Origin: Roseiarcus sp963787135
GTDB lineage: Bacteria > Pseudomonadota > Alphaproteobacteria > Rhizobiales > Beijerinckiaceae
Direction of reading: 5' to 3'
NCBI GenBank assembly: GCA_963787135.1
Contig: CAWBBW010000045.1
Location: 79,320-143,319 of the forward strand
Length of the DNA: 64,000 nucleotides
A program made the position numbers and the translations under genes. The notes beneath the pieces were generated by a model. It was not told the DNA's origin and searched no databases. It saw only the letters and a list, made by a program, of their open reading frames with translations. Below, piece by piece: positions 17,650 through 26,895 of the stretch. The stretch's first letter is position 1, and each line of letters opens with the position of its first letter.

Positions 17650-17652
17650 TAG

Positions 17653-18429
17653 TCACTCCAACACGAGCTGCTGCTTTCGGCGGATGAACGCCGAGTGGAT
17701 TGCGGCGCCCGGCGCGATGCGGCCGTCCGGCCCCCACTCCTCCATGCGGTTGAATGGAATCGTCTCGCGCTCGGCGAGGCGCGGGAGCGCAGAGCGGAAG
17801 TCCGCGACGACCGCCCTTAACCGGTCTTCGATCGCAGCCGGATCGGAATAGCGCAGTCCGGCCTCGACGTCGTACGACACATATGGGGCAAGGATGTCGT
17901 AGCCCACATAGGCCAGCGTGAAGTTGACCGGCCAGAGCAGGAGGTCGATGTCGCCGCTGCCGCCGTCGTGTTCGTAAGTCGCGCGGCTGGCGCCAACGGT
18001 CACCGAGAGCATGGCGCGCTTGCCGGCGAAGCGGCCTTTCTCGAAGCGCATCTTGCTTGTGTAGGCCGCGCCGTAAGCGAGCACCCGGTCGAACCAGCCC
18101 TTCAGCATCGCCGGCGGCAGGCGCCACCACGTCGGATATTGCAGGACGAGCAGGTCGGCGCGGTCCATCAGCGCCAACTCGTGCGCCACCGCTTTCGGCA
18201 GAGTGCCGGTTTCCGACGCGTGCCGCTGCTCGACCTGCGCATCGAAGCGACTGGGATTGGCCCGATCGGCGAAGTGCTCCGGACCCTCACACGGATCGAA
18301 ACCAATCGCGTAAAGGTCGGATACGGAGACGCTCCAGCCTTCGGCCTCGAGCGCCGCAGCTCCCGAGCGGACGAGATGAGCGTTGAAGGATTGCGGTTCG
18401 GGGTGCGCGAGGACAAAGTGAGCATGCAT
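17653..18429 (-). CDS. NAD(P)H dehydrogenase (quinone)/flavodoxin-fold family protein
   Basis: A 258-residue flavoprotein of the KefF/MdaB/NQO1 family. The start at 18429 gives MHAHFVLAHPEPQSFNAHL, the standard FMN/FAD phosphate-binding strand and loop (HPEPxSFN). LLVLQYPTWWRLPPAMLKGWFDRV is the quinone-reductase core and is followed by GKRAMLSVTVGA. It probably reduces quinones or other electrophiles by two electrons. It begins 34 bases after the psuG stop on the same strand, so the two may be co-transcribed. Confidence 0.88.
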   Translation of the reverse strand: MHAHFVLAHPEPQSFNAHLVRSGAAALEAEGWSVSVSDLYAIGFDPCEGPEHFADRANPSRFDAQVEQRHASETGTLPKAVAHELALMDRADLLVLQYPTWWRLPPAMLKGWFDRVLAYGAAYTSKMRFEKGRFAGKRAMLSVTVGASRATYEHDGGSGDIDLLLWPVNFTLAYVGYDILAPYVSYDVEAGLRYSDPAAIEDRLRAVVADFRSALPRLAERETIPFNRMEEWGPDGRIAPGAAIHSAFIRRKQQLVLE

Positions 18430-18463
18430 TCCACGGCCTTTTCGGTCGGCGGGCGACGAGCCG

Positions 18464-19381
18464 CTATGCTTTGGCGAGCTCCACTGCCGTCTGCGCGGCA
18501 AGGACGGCGTTGTTCCTGATGAGCGCGATATTGGCCTCGAGGCTCCGGCCGCCGGTGAGCTCGACCACGCGCTGGAGCAGGAACGGCGTCGCCTCCTTCT
18601 TGCCGACGCCCTGCGCCTTGGCCTCCTCCACCGCCACCGCGATCCGCTCCTCGATCACCGCTTCCTCGAGCGCGTGATCCTCGGGAACGGGATTGGCGAT
18701 CAGGAGCCCCCCCGGGCCGATGTCGCGCTGAAGGCGGATCATGCGGGCGAGATCGCGCAGGCCGTCGCAGCGGTGCTCGAGTTTGACGCCGGACGAGCGG
18801 GCGTAGAAGGCGGGGAATTCGTCGCAGCGATAGCCGACGATCGCCACACCCTGAGTCTCCAGGAATTCGAGCGTCTTCTCGATGTCGAGGATCGACTTCG
18901 CCCCGGCGCAGACCACAGCCACCCGCGTGCGCGAAAGCTCGACCAGATCGGCGGAGATATCGAAGGTTTCTTCGGCGCCGCGATGGACGCCGCCGATCCC
19001 GCCGGTCGCAAAAATCTCGATTCCCGCGAGGCCCGCGATGTACATCGTCGCCGCGACCGTTGTGCCCGCCGCGCCGTGGCGCGCAGCGACGGGAGCAAGA
19101 TCGCGGCGCGACGCCTTGACCACGCCGCCGGAGAGCTGGCCGAGGCTTTCGAGCTCGCCCTCGGCAAGCCCGACCCGAAAGCGCCCGCCGATCACGGCGA
19201 TGGTCGCCGGCGTCGCGCCCGCCCCCCGCACCGCGTCCTCGACCATGCGCGCCGTCTCGACGTTGCGCGGGTAGGGCATGCCGTGGGTAATGATGGTCGA
19301 TTCGAGCGCGACGATGGGATGGCGCTGAGCCCGCGCTTCCGCGATCTCGGGAGAAAAATCCATCAGATCGGCCGCGCTCAT
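18464..19381 (-). CDS. psuG: Pseudouridine-5'-phosphate glycosidase
   Basis: A 305-residue enzyme that splits pseudouridine 5'-phosphate into uracil and ribose 5-phosphate. It has the PsuG hallmarks ALESTIITHGMPYPRN, IGGRFRVGL, GTTVAATMYIAGLAGI, FATGGIGGVHRG and LIANPVPE. ATG 19381 (preceded by GGAGATATTTCG) is chosen over an upstream in-frame start because homologues begin here and the preceding 85 codons are low-complexity. The usual kinase partner psuK is not in the window. Confidence 0.94.
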   Translation of the reverse strand: MSAADLMDFSPEIAEARAQRHPIVALESTIITHGMPYPRNVETARMVEDAVRGAGATPATIAVIGGRFRVGLAEGELESLGQLSGGVVKASRRDLAPVAARHGAAGTTVAATMYIAGLAGIEIFATGGIGGVHRGAEETFDISADLVELSRTRVAVVCAGAKSILDIEKTLEFLETQGVAIVGYRCDEFPAFYARSSGVKLEHRCDGLRDLARMIRLQRDIGPGGLLIANPVPEDHALEEAVIEERIAVAVEEAKAQGVGKKEATPFLLQRVVELTGGRSLEANIALIRNNAVLAAQTAVELAKA

Positions 19382-19634
19382 CGAAATATCTCCATCCGGC
19401 CGCGACCGGCTTTGGCGATTATCGGGATTTGCGGGCGGCGGATCAATGGCGGGCGCCCCGCCGGGCGAGCCGGCGCGCAGACGCTTAACCGTCCTGGCGC
19501 TTTCCCGAGCGTCAAAGCGATCGCGGTTTGAAGTTCGGGAGACGAATGCGATAGTTTCGCCGCGAACGCCATTGAGTCTGCCGCCGGGGGTCGGGATTGC
19601 GGCGGGAGAGCGAGCCAGTTTGGGAACCGACGCC

Positions 19635-20366
19635 ATGGACGACGAGCCCAGGGGTCCTCAGGCGCCGAAGCCCGACCTTGCCGCGGCGGTGAGGCTCGCG
19701 CGTGTGGAAAACGCCGAACGCGCCGAGGCGATTGCGGACCTGCGCGAGATTGAGGCGGGGCGCCTCGCGCTGCTCGAAACCGCGCTCAAAGCCGTCGTGC
19801 GGCAGGCCCCGCCGGGCGTCGACATGTTCGATCTGACGCTCACTCAGGGCGAGCGCCCGCGGCTCTTTCTGGACATGGTCGCCTTCGTCGACATGGGACG
19901 CGACCGGCGGACCTATCGCTTCTTCCAGGACACCCTCAACGGGCGCGTGCTGATCGCGGAGAGCCAGCAGAGCGACCGGATCGTCGCCGCGGTCACCAAC
20001 TATGTCGCGCGCCGCCTTGTCGAGCGCGAACGCGCGCTCGCATCGGGATGCGCGGCCGGCGAGACGCAAGGACCGGCTGTCTGGCCGATGCGGGCGAGCG
20101 AGCCTGCGGACGAAGCCGTGCGCGCGACGCCCGCGCCCGCCGCTTCCGTCGAGAGCGCGAAACCGGCTCCGGCGGCCGCCACCGCCGAGCCCCCCAGGCC
20201 GCCCCGCCGGGGCTGGGCCCAGCGCCTCGGCGCCGCCCTCAGCTTCCTTCTGATGACGCTGGGCTCGATCACCCTGATCCTTCTCCTGGCGCTCGGCGGC
20301 TATATCGCCTGGACGATCCGGTTGCGGGATCTCTGGGCGCATTATCTTGGCCATCCGCCGTTTTGA
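19635..20366 (+). CDS. Hypothetical membrane-anchored protein
   Basis: A 243-residue protein from ATG 19635. Residues about 10-130 are a charged, soluble part with an alpha/beta pattern (GVDMFDLTLTQGERPRLFLDMVAFVDMGRDRRTYRFFQD). An Ala/Pro-rich linker follows, then a single C-terminal transmembrane helix (about 208-230, LSFLLMTLGSITLILLLALGGYI). A tail-anchored topology facing the cytoplasm is likely. I recognise no named family. Neighbours are psuG (divergent) and malonyl-CoA decarboxylase (downstream). Confidence 0.75.
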   Translation: MDDEPRGPQAPKPDLAAAVRLARVENAERAEAIADLREIEAGRLALLETALKAVVRQAPPGVDMFDLTLTQGERPRLFLDMVAFVDMGRDRRTYRFFQDTLNGRVLIAESQQSDRIVAAVTNYVARRLVERERALASGCAAGETQGPAVWPMRASEPADEAVRATPAPAASVESAKPAPAAATAEPPRPPRRGWAQRLGAALSFLLMTLGSITLILLLALGGYIAWTIRLRDLWAHYLGHPPF

Positions 20367-20461
20367 GGTTGTGCCCCGACGGGCTTGATTCAAAGACGGC
20401 CTCCGTTGACAATCGTTCCTCAACTGACCGCCCCGGCCACGCGCGGAGGGCGAGGGAAAGC

Positions 20462-21829
20462 ATGGACAGCGCCTTCTTTTCCGATCTCATGGCCTCGATC
20501 GCCGAACGCGGGCGGTCGGTCCTCAAGCTCACGGCGTGGCCGAGGGACACGGCGAACCGCGCCGCCTCGCTCGCCGACATGTGCGGCGCGCTTTTGACCG
20601 GGCGCGGCGAAGCTTCCGGCCTTGCGCTCGCGAGCGAGATTCTTGCGCGCTACCGGACGCTCCCCGAGACCGACCGGCCGGCATTCTTCCGCGCGCTCGC
20701 GGACGGATTCGGGCCTGACCCGAAGCGCGTGCAGGATGCGGTCGCGCGCTGGGGCGCGACAGCCGACGAGGCCGCGGCGAGCGAGATCCACTACGCCAGC
20801 GAACCCCGCCGGCAGGAGCTCTTCCGCCGCCTCAATCGCGCGCCGGGCGGCACAGCCGCGCTGGTGGCCATGCGCGCGGACCTCTTCGAATGCATGCGCG
20901 ACGACCGCGGGCTTGCCGTGGTCGATCGCGATTTCCAGCATCTCTTCGGCTCGTGGTTCAATCGCGGCTTTCTCGTGCTTCGCCGAATCGACTGGTCGTC
21001 ACCAGCCGCGATCCTCGAAAAGCTCATTCGCTACGAGGCGGTGCACGAGATCCGCGACTGGGACGACCTGCGCCGGCGGATCGATCCCGCCGACCGGCGC
21101 TGCTACGCGTTCTTTCATCCGGCGCTGGTCGACGAGCCGCTGATCTTCGTCGAGGTCGCGCTGACCCTGGCCCCGCCTGACGCGATTGCGCCGCTGCTTG
21201 CCGAAAGGCGTGCCCATGTCGCAGAGGATAAGGCGCGGGTCGCGACGTTCTATTCGATCTCGAATTGCCAGCAGGGCCTGTCGAGCGTCAGCTTCGGCAA
21301 TTTTCTCATCAAGCAGGTGGTGGAGGAAATCCGCCGCGAGCTGCCGCGTATCGAGACCTTCGTCACGCTCTCGCCGATGCCCGGATTTCGAGCCTGGCTC
21401 GAGACGACCGACGATCCGGCCGTGGAGGCGCTGGCCGCGGCGGCGCGCCGGAGCGCGCACGACGAGAGCTGGGCGGCCAGTCCCGAGAGCGCGGCGCGCG
21501 CGCGCAAAGCCCTGGAGCCGCTCGCCGCCTATTATCTCCTTAGGGCCCGCCGCCCGGACGGCCGGGTGATCAATTCCGTCGCGCGTTTCCACCTCGGCAA
21601 CGGCGCGAGGCTCGAGCGCATCAACTGGATGGGCGACCTCTCGGTTAAGGGCCTCTTCGAGTCCTATGGCGTGATGGTCAACTATCTTTACGATCTCGCC
21701 GAGATCGAGCGCAATCACGAGGCCTTCGCCAACCAGGGCGCAGTCGCGGCCTCGAGCGCGGCGAAGAAGCTGTTGCCCAGCGCAAGGCCCCGAACGCCAG
21801 CGCCCGCGCTGCCCGCGCCGGGGGCGTGA
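20462..21829 (+). CDS. Malonyl-CoA decarboxylase
   Basis: A 455-residue enzyme converting malonyl-CoA to acetyl-CoA and CO2. The start is ATG 20462 after a GAGGGCGAGGGAAAG purine stretch; the open frame extends upstream but lacks homology there. The C-terminal GNAT-like catalytic domain shows FYSISNCQQGLSSVSFGNFLIK and FHLGNGARLERINW, followed by SYGVMVNYLYD, carrying the family's Ser, His and Tyr residues. It normally serves malonate catabolism or control of malonyl-CoA. No malonate transporter is adjacent. Confidence 0.93.
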   Translation: MDSAFFSDLMASIAERGRSVLKLTAWPRDTANRAASLADMCGALLTGRGEASGLALASEILARYRTLPETDRPAFFRALADGFGPDPKRVQDAVARWGATADEAAASEIHYASEPRRQELFRRLNRAPGGTAALVAMRADLFECMRDDRGLAVVDRDFQHLFGSWFNRGFLVLRRIDWSSPAAILEKLIRYEAVHEIRDWDDLRRRIDPADRRCYAFFHPALVDEPLIFVEVALTLAPPDAIAPLLAERRAHVAEDKARVATFYSISNCQQGLSSVSFGNFLIKQVVEEIRRELPRIETFVTLSPMPGFRAWLETTDDPAVEALAAAARRSAHDESWAASPESAARARKALEPLAAYYLLRARRPDGRVINSVARFHLGNGARLERINWMGDLSVKGLFESYGVMVNYLYDLAEIERNHEAFANQGAVAASSAAKKLLPSARPRTPAPALPAPGA

Positions 21830-21925
21830 GGGCGGCTGCGCCCGCAATGATCGGTGGCGATCAGAAACGGAACGGCCTAAACTCGGGCGCGCTTAAGCGC
21901 CGATAGGCTCACCCTGGAGCTGCTC

Positions 21926-22135
21926 GTGTTTGCAAATCGCCTGCTCACCGGCGCGGTCGGGCTCGTTTTGGGAATTCTGCTCGTCTGGTGGGTGCTGCCG
22001 GACACCGGGTCAGGGGCGGTCTTTCTGGTCGCCGTCACGATGATCGCCTGCTTCGTGATTCGCGAGATCGCGGTCGCCTTGTTCGGTCTTTACCGCAAGA
22101 GCGGCGCCTCCGGCCGGAAGGGGAGCTCGACGTGA
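21926..22135 (+). CDS. Small two-helix membrane protein
   Basis: A 69-residue protein starting at GTG 21926. It has two hydrophobic segments (LLTGAVGLVLGILLVWWVLP and AVFLVAVTMIACFVIREIAVALF) and a basic C-terminal tail. Its TGA overlaps a GTG that opens the next signal-peptide frame (22132), suggesting coupling. No family recognised. Confidence 0.55.
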   Translation: MFANRLLTGAVGLVLGILLVWWVLPDTGSGAVFLVAVTMIACFVIREIAVALFGLYRKSGASGRKGSST

Positions 22136-22906
22136 ACCGCCGCTGGCTGGCTCTTATCCTCATCGCAGGCTTTGCCGCCTGCGCGGCCCTGGTCCAACCG
22201 GCCATCGCCCAGGACTGCGACCCGTATGACCGATATCCACTGCCCCCATCACCATCCTCACCATCACGCGGCCCATCCAGCGGCCCGTCCCGCGTTGGAC
22301 CATCTCATTCCGGTTCGGGAATATCTGCGGGCGACGGAGATACCGCCGGATGGCGTTGGGGCGTACGGTATCATCGCGTTCAAGTCCAAGGGCACGTCAG
22401 CCACGCGCTCGAAACTGATGATGGTTTGCGCGTCCTTTATCGCCCATTTCCCGCCGAACAACTCGATCCCGGCAACCGTTCCGCTATCCGACCGCATGAT
22501 TACGATCTGGCCGCTTGACGATCCGGAGGCCGAGAAAGCGAAGGCGGACGAATGCGACTACGTCGTCGATCACTTCGATCTCTATGCGGCGGAATCAGCG
22601 ATTGCCGACGCAGAGCTCCAGCATGCGGATTTCTCCGGCGAAGGACCGTTCCTGATTGGCTGGTCGCCTTCGAACACGCGTGGGGTGCCGAACGACCTGG
22701 TGCTCGTCGTCGACATGTCGGCCGACAACACCCAGGAGCGCATCGACCGCGACTTCACCTTCTGGAAGGACAAGATCGTCGAGGATCCGCCGCTCTGGCG
22801 CTCGGGCTTCTCGATGGAGCGGGTCAGGGTCGCGATTCATGATTTCGCCGATCAGTATGGAAGCGACGTCATCGACGCCATCAAGCTGGTTGGGATGAAG
22901 CCATAG
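22132..22906 (+). CDS. Secreted hypothetical protein, apparently split by a +1 frame change
   Basis: From GTG 22132 one frame encodes a good signal peptide (RRWLALILIAGFAACAALVQPAIAQ) and a Pro/Ser-rich start (PLPPSPSSPS). The conserved-looking mature domain (EYLRATEIPPDGVGAYGIIAF through VVDHFDLYAAESA, to 22906) lies in the next frame. A single-base insertion somewhere in about 22226-22320 would unite them. The alternative is an unsecreted protein starting at ATG 22226 (MTDIHCPHHHPHHH), whose His-rich start may be an artefact of reading the proline-rich linker out of frame. I favour the frameshift. Function unknown. Confidence 0.6.
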
Positions 22907-22950
22907 CAGGACCGCGTGGTCGCCGCAGCCGCTCGGTAGGGAGGATGCCT

Positions 22951-23241
22951 ATGTACGCCGCAATTCGTCAGTATAAATCGAAGCCGGGCATGGCCGACGA
23001 ACTCGGCGCCCGGATCAAGGACGCGATCTCGCTCATCAGCAGCGTCTCCGGGTTCATGGGCTATTACGTGATCTACGCTCCCGACGACACGGTGACGGCG
23101 GTCAGCATCTTCAACACCGTCGCCGAGGCGGAGGAATCGAACAGGCGCGCGCTCGCCTGGATCGAAGAGAATCTCGGCCCGTTTGTCGTCGGCCAGGCCA
23201 CGGCGACCGCGGGGCCGGTGATCGTGCACTCGCTGCCATAG
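22951..23241 (+). CDS. Small dimeric alpha-beta barrel (ABM-like) protein
   Basis: A 96-residue protein. ATG 22951 is preferred over ATG 22945 because AGGGAGG (22938-22944) abuts the latter but sits 6 bases before the former. The pattern MYAAIRQYKSKPGMADEL ... GFMGYYVIYAPDDTVTAVSIFNTVAEAEESN is that of single-domain ferredoxin-like barrels related to antibiotic monooxygenases. It lacks clear catalytic residues. It follows the secreted protein gene by 44 bases. Confidence 0.7.
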   Translation: MYAAIRQYKSKPGMADELGARIKDAISLISSVSGFMGYYVIYAPDDTVTAVSIFNTVAEAEESNRRALAWIEENLGPFVVGQATATAGPVIVHSLP

Positions 23242-23298
23242 GCGGACGCCTGTCCGACGGAGCCTTCTATCAGGAGGTCGGCAATGAGCCGTTCACCG

Positions 23299-23502
23299 TC
23301 ACTTGGACGTCGACGACATGACCGCCGCCGCCCCGGCGAGCCAGGATGCGGAAGGCGCGCGGGCGTGACCCGTTGCGAAGGTGAGCGCGAAAGCGAACGA
23401 CCAAACCATCACGATCGTCGCGAGAGCGATCGTCAAAGGCCGCTCATTGCGGGCGTGGACCGCGATTCCATCGAAGGAACTGGACTGCCTGGGATTGAAC
23501 AT
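23299..23502 (-). CDS. Hypothetical 67-residue membrane peptide
   Basis: A short frame starting at ATG 23502 with GGAG about 8 bases upstream. One hydrophobic helix (LTIALATIVMVWSFAFALTF) is flanked by polar ends, a composition typical of real small single-pass proteins. The opposite strand also has an open frame, but its product is Arg-rich and without structure. No family recognised. Confidence 0.45.
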   Translation of the reverse strand: MFNPRQSSSFDGIAVHARNERPLTIALATIVMVWSFAFALTFATGHARAPSASWLAGAAAVMSSTSK

Positions 23503-23641
23503 TGCCGCGTCTCCGCTTGAACCGCCTCATCGTTTCTGGACGACGGCTCATCTCATGTGGGCATAGAACCACGATAGGCGGCGCGCCGCTGTGACGGGCG
23601 TCACAGTGCGACGAGGGCTCGGAAGCGCGCCACGAGGGGAC

Positions 23642-24097
23642 TTACGCCGCCTTTCCGCTCGGGCGCGCCTTGGGCAAGTCGATGGATAGCTCGGCGTTCA
23701 TCTTCGCCAGCGCATCGTCAATTATCCACATATGCGAACTGTGACGAAGGTCGAGTAGTCGACGCACGGAGTTCTCGGACAGGCCGAGTTCCTTGGCGAG
23801 CCTGACTTTGGACCAGCCGCGGGACCGCATCGTCTCGTAAACGGCGAGCTTTGCGGTGACGAGCGACGGCAGGACCGCCCGCTCAGGTCCGGAGTGTCCC
23901 GCGCCCTCTCTCGGCATCGGTTTCCCGGCCTTCATGTATCCTTCGAGAGCCGCAATGACGCTGTCGAGAGCATTTGCCCGAGCTTCCTCTTTCGTCTCGC
24001 CCTCGGTCAGCGCCTCCGGGATTCCGGGAAAGCGGACAAGCCACCAACCATTTTCCTGCCGCTCCAACGTGTATCGATATCCGAACGCCATGATCAT
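23642..24097 (-). CDS. hicB: HicB-family antitoxin
   Basis: A 151-residue antitoxin. The N-terminal HicB fold (YRYTLERQENGWWLVRFPGIPEALTEGETKEEA) has a degraded RNase-H-like shape that covers HicA. A C-terminal HTH (WSKVRLAKELGLSENSVRRLLDLRHSS) binds the operator. Its ATG overlaps the hicA stop (24094-24097), so translation is coupled; a second ATG lies two codons in. Confidence 0.92.
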   Translation of the reverse strand: MIMAFGYRYTLERQENGWWLVRFPGIPEALTEGETKEEARANALDSVIAALEGYMKAGKPMPREGAGHSGPERAVLPSLVTAKLAVYETMRSRGWSKVRLAKELGLSENSVRRLLDLRHSSHMWIIDDALAKMNAELSIDLPKARPSGKAA

Positions 24098-24312
24098 GCC
24101 TCCAAGTCCTCTTTGGTCATGCCCAGCTGATCGAGCATCGCTTTGAGGAGCCCCGGGCCGATCTCTTTCTTGCGATCCTTCAGGGTCGTGAACCGGCCGC
24201 CGAAATAGAGCCTTCCGTGACTGCCCTTGCCGTGACTGCTATCAAAAGAGACGGGCACACCACGCTTGCGCCCGACTTTCCTGATTCGCCTCTCGAATTC
24301 GCTTCCGAGCAT
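24094..24312 (-). CDS. hicA: HicA-family toxin (mRNA interferase)
   Basis: A 72-residue double-stranded-RNA-binding-like toxin that cleaves mRNA. The start at ATG 24312 gives MLGSEFERRIRKVGRKRG. The GKGSHGRLYFGG segment contains the conserved catalytic His of HicA, and the C-terminus LLKAMLDQLGMTKEDL is typical. It is upstream of hicB, the usual order. A longer start at 24327 is possible. Confidence 0.92.
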   Translation of the reverse strand: MLGSEFERRIRKVGRKRGVPVSFDSSHGKGSHGRLYFGGRFTTLKDRKKEIGPGLLKAMLDQLGMTKEDLEA

Positions 24313-24421
24313 CGAGCAAAATCGCACATATCTGTGCGATTTGCAACGTTACATTGCCGACATCGGCCGACAATCGCGCGATTGCGCGAGGTGTTTGCGC
24401 GAACGGCCGCCGCGGCCCGCC

Positions 24422-25126
24422 TCACCCGCGCTTCGGTATTTCCAGTCCCCGCTTGACCGCGGGCCTAGCGAGGCCGCGTTCGAGCCAGGCCGGCACATGC
24501 TTCAGCTCGTGATAGCCGACGAGGTCGCCGGCGTCATAGAAGCCGACGAGGTTCCTGACCCAGCCGAGCATGGAGACGTCGGCGATCGTGTAGTCGTCGC
24601 CCATGACCCAGGTCCGGTCGGCGAGGCGTCCTTCGAGGACGGCGAGAACGCGCTTGGCCTCGTCGCGATAGCGGTGGAGCGGGCGCTTGTCCTCATATTC
24701 GCGGCCAGCGAATTTGTGGAAGAATCCGACCTGCCCGAACATCGGCCCCATTGCGCCCATCTGGAAGAAGACCCACTGGATGGTCTCGTAGCGCCGGATC
24801 GGATCGGCCGGCAGGAGCTTGCCGGTCTTCTCGGCGAGATAGAGCAGGATGGCGCCGGATTCGGACAGCGGCATCGGCTTGCCGCCCGGCCCATCGGGGT
24901 CGAGGATGGCGGGGATCTTGCCGTAAGGATTGAGCGAAAGGAATTCCGGCGTCTTCTGGTCGCTTCTGCCGAAATCAACCAGATGCGGCTCGTAAGGCAA
25001 GCCAATCTCCTCCAGCATGATCGACACTTTCACCCCGTTCGGGGTCGGCAGCGAATAGAGCTGCAGCCGGTCGGGGTGGGCGGCGGGCCAGCGCTTCGTG
25101 ACGGGAAAGGCGGAGAGGTCGGTCAT
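24422..25126 (-). CDS. Glutathione S-transferase family protein (Nu/YfcG-YghU-like)
   Basis: A 234-residue enzyme. The thioredoxin-like N-terminal domain has LYSLPTPNGVKVSIMLEEIGLPYE, where TPNG replaces the catalytic Ser/Tyr loop as in YghU/YfcG, then NPYGKIPAI and SESGAILLYLAEK (glutathione-binding). The C-terminal helical domain contains WVMGDDYTIADVSMLGWVRN. These proteins have disulfide reductase or peroxide activity with glutathione. Transcribed alone on the minus strand. Confidence 0.92.
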   Translation of the reverse strand: MTDLSAFPVTKRWPAAHPDRLQLYSLPTPNGVKVSIMLEEIGLPYEPHLVDFGRSDQKTPEFLSLNPYGKIPAILDPDGPGGKPMPLSESGAILLYLAEKTGKLLPADPIRRYETIQWVFFQMGAMGPMFGQVGFFHKFAGREYEDKRPLHRYRDEAKRVLAVLEGRLADRTWVMGDDYTIADVSMLGWVRNLVGFYDAGDLVGYHELKHVPAWLERGLARPAVKRGLEIPKRG

Positions 25127-25222
25127 GTTCGTTTCCTTTGGGGACGAGCCACGGAAGTAGCGATCGTACGAGCCGACGGCAATGGCGCGTGGGCTTTCAG
25201 TGCGCCGACCGGTCCGCCCGGC

Positions 25223-26122
25223 TTACACCGCCAGCGCCTCACGCTCGCCGATCTGCTCTCCGCCGAGCGCGAGCCCTCGCACGCGGGCGCTGACGCGCCA
25301 GAGGCCTCCTTCGAGTTCCAGTCGCACGAGATGGTACGCGGCGCGGGTGCGGGGGTCGTGGGCGGCGGCGGCGGCCGAGGGGGCGCCGAGCACCGGGACC
25401 TTTCCGCCGAGCGTTCGCGTCGCGCGCGAGGGGAGGGAGCGGATGAGCTGCTTGTGGGTGTGGCCGTGCAGGATCGCCTCGGCGCCGTGCTCGCCGATGA
25501 TTCGCTCGAACGCCGCCGCGTCGGTGAGGCCGCGGAACGGCGGCTCGCCCCTGGACAGCGGCGGGTGATGAATAAGAATGACGCGGGCGAGCCCCCGGGC
25601 GCTGGTCTCGTCGAGCAGCGCCGCGAGAGCGGCGAGCTGTTTGCGGCCAAGCCGTCCGGTCGCCATCAACGGCCCCGTCGGTACGGCCGAGGTGAGGCCG
25701 ATGATCGCGACCGCCCCGCGCACGCGCAAGAACGGGAAGCCGCTCACGCCCGAGTCGCCCGTCGTCCAGGGCTCGAACGTCGCTTTGAGCATGGGCATCG
25801 AAGCGCGGACATAGGCGTCGTGATTGCCGGGAACGAAGCTCACGTCGTGGGGATCGCCGAGCGTCTTCATCCAGAGGGCGGCGAGGCGGAACTCGGAGGG
25901 CATGCCGATATTGACCAGATCGCCGGTCATCGCGACATGGTCCGGCGCCTGTGCGCGCAAATCCTCGACGAGGCGGGCGAGGACGCCCATGTCGTTCAGC
26001 CCCTCGCGGCCGCGCTTCCAGTTGACGTAGCCCATGAAGCGCTTGAGGCGAAAATCGGCGAAGCCAGGCAATGGCGCGGGCGCAAGATGCGGGTCGGTGA
26101 TATGCGCGATCGTGAAGCCCAT
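25223..26122 (-). CDS. Metallophosphoesterase (CpdA-like)
   Basis: A 299-residue calcineurin-like phosphoesterase. The start at 26122 gives MGFTIAHITDPHL, where the motif begins at once. The metal ligands are all visible: DPH, MTGDLVN (GDxxN), VPGNHD (GNHD), HHP and GHTH. Class III cyclic-nucleotide phosphodiesterases are close relatives, but the substrate is unknown. It is divergent from the Nudix gene. Confidence 0.9.
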   Translation of the reverse strand: MGFTIAHITDPHLAPAPLPGFADFRLKRFMGYVNWKRGREGLNDMGVLARLVEDLRAQAPDHVAMTGDLVNIGMPSEFRLAALWMKTLGDPHDVSFVPGNHDAYVRASMPMLKATFEPWTTGDSGVSGFPFLRVRGAVAIIGLTSAVPTGPLMATGRLGRKQLAALAALLDETSARGLARVILIHHPPLSRGEPPFRGLTDAAAFERIIGEHGAEAILHGHTHKQLIRSLPSRATRTLGGKVPVLGAPSAAAAAHDPRTRAAYHLVRLELEGGLWRVSARVRGLALGGEQIGEREALAV

Positions 26123-26244
26123 GCCCCGCCCTGATTCGCGGTCCAATGCGGCCTCGCGCCGCCATTGACTGGGCGGCAATAAGGGCGCTTCAACCCAAAG
26201 ACAACCCCGGCAAGGCGCCGGAACGAAAGGCGTGTCTCACCCGC

Positions 26245-26712
26245 ATGGCGTCGCTTCGAACCCGACTGCGATCGCGCGCGGCGCATCTTGTCTTCCTGCT
26301 CACCCGTCCGATGACGCTGGGCGTGCGCGCAGTGGTGATCGACAAGAGCGACTCTGTGCTGCTTGTACGGCACGGCTACGTTGCGGGCTGGCACTTTCCC
26401 GGCGGCGGCGTCGAAGCCGGCGAGACCTGCACGCAGGCGCTGGCGCGCGAACTTGAGGAGGAGGCGCGTGTCGCGCTCACCGGGCCGCCGGTTCTGCACG
26501 GCCTTTTTTTCAACGCGAACCCGTCGCACCGCGACCATGTGGCGGTCTATGTGATCCGCAATTTCGCGGTGCTCGGCGAGCGCGCGCCCGACCGGGAAAT
26601 CGCGGAAGCCCGTTTTTTTCCGCGCGTTGCGCTGCCCGAAGGGACCACCGCCGCCACACGCGCGCGCCTCGCCGAAATCCTCGATGCCGCGCCGCTTCGC
26701 GAGCATTGGTGA
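26245..26712 (+). CDS. Nudix hydrolase
   Basis: A 155-residue pyrophosphohydrolase. ATG 26245 is preferred over an upstream in-frame ATG because homology starts there. The Nudix box reads GGVEAGETCTQALARELEEE followed by ARV, with Ala in place of the usual Gly near the end. Preceding GWHFPGG is standard. A basic N-terminal extension precedes VRAVVIDKSDSVLLVRHGY. The substrate is a nucleoside diphosphate derivative of unknown kind. Confidence 0.9.
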   Translation: MASLRTRLRSRAAHLVFLLTRPMTLGVRAVVIDKSDSVLLVRHGYVAGWHFPGGGVEAGETCTQALARELEEEARVALTGPPVLHGLFFNANPSHRDHVAVYVIRNFAVLGERAPDREIAEARFFPRVALPEGTTAATRARLAEILDAAPLREHW

Positions 26713-26895
26713 GACAATGCGGCGCGATGGGCGCGCATGCGCCGCATTTTCACCCCAATGCTTTGATCAGGAGCGATTAAATATCGAGGCGGATGTTTAA
26801 CGTTAACGAGTCGGTAAGCTCTGGGGCGCTTCCTTCCGTGGCGTGGACTTTTCCAGTCGGCTGCCCTAGGTTGGCTGGCAAACGCGGGGTGATGA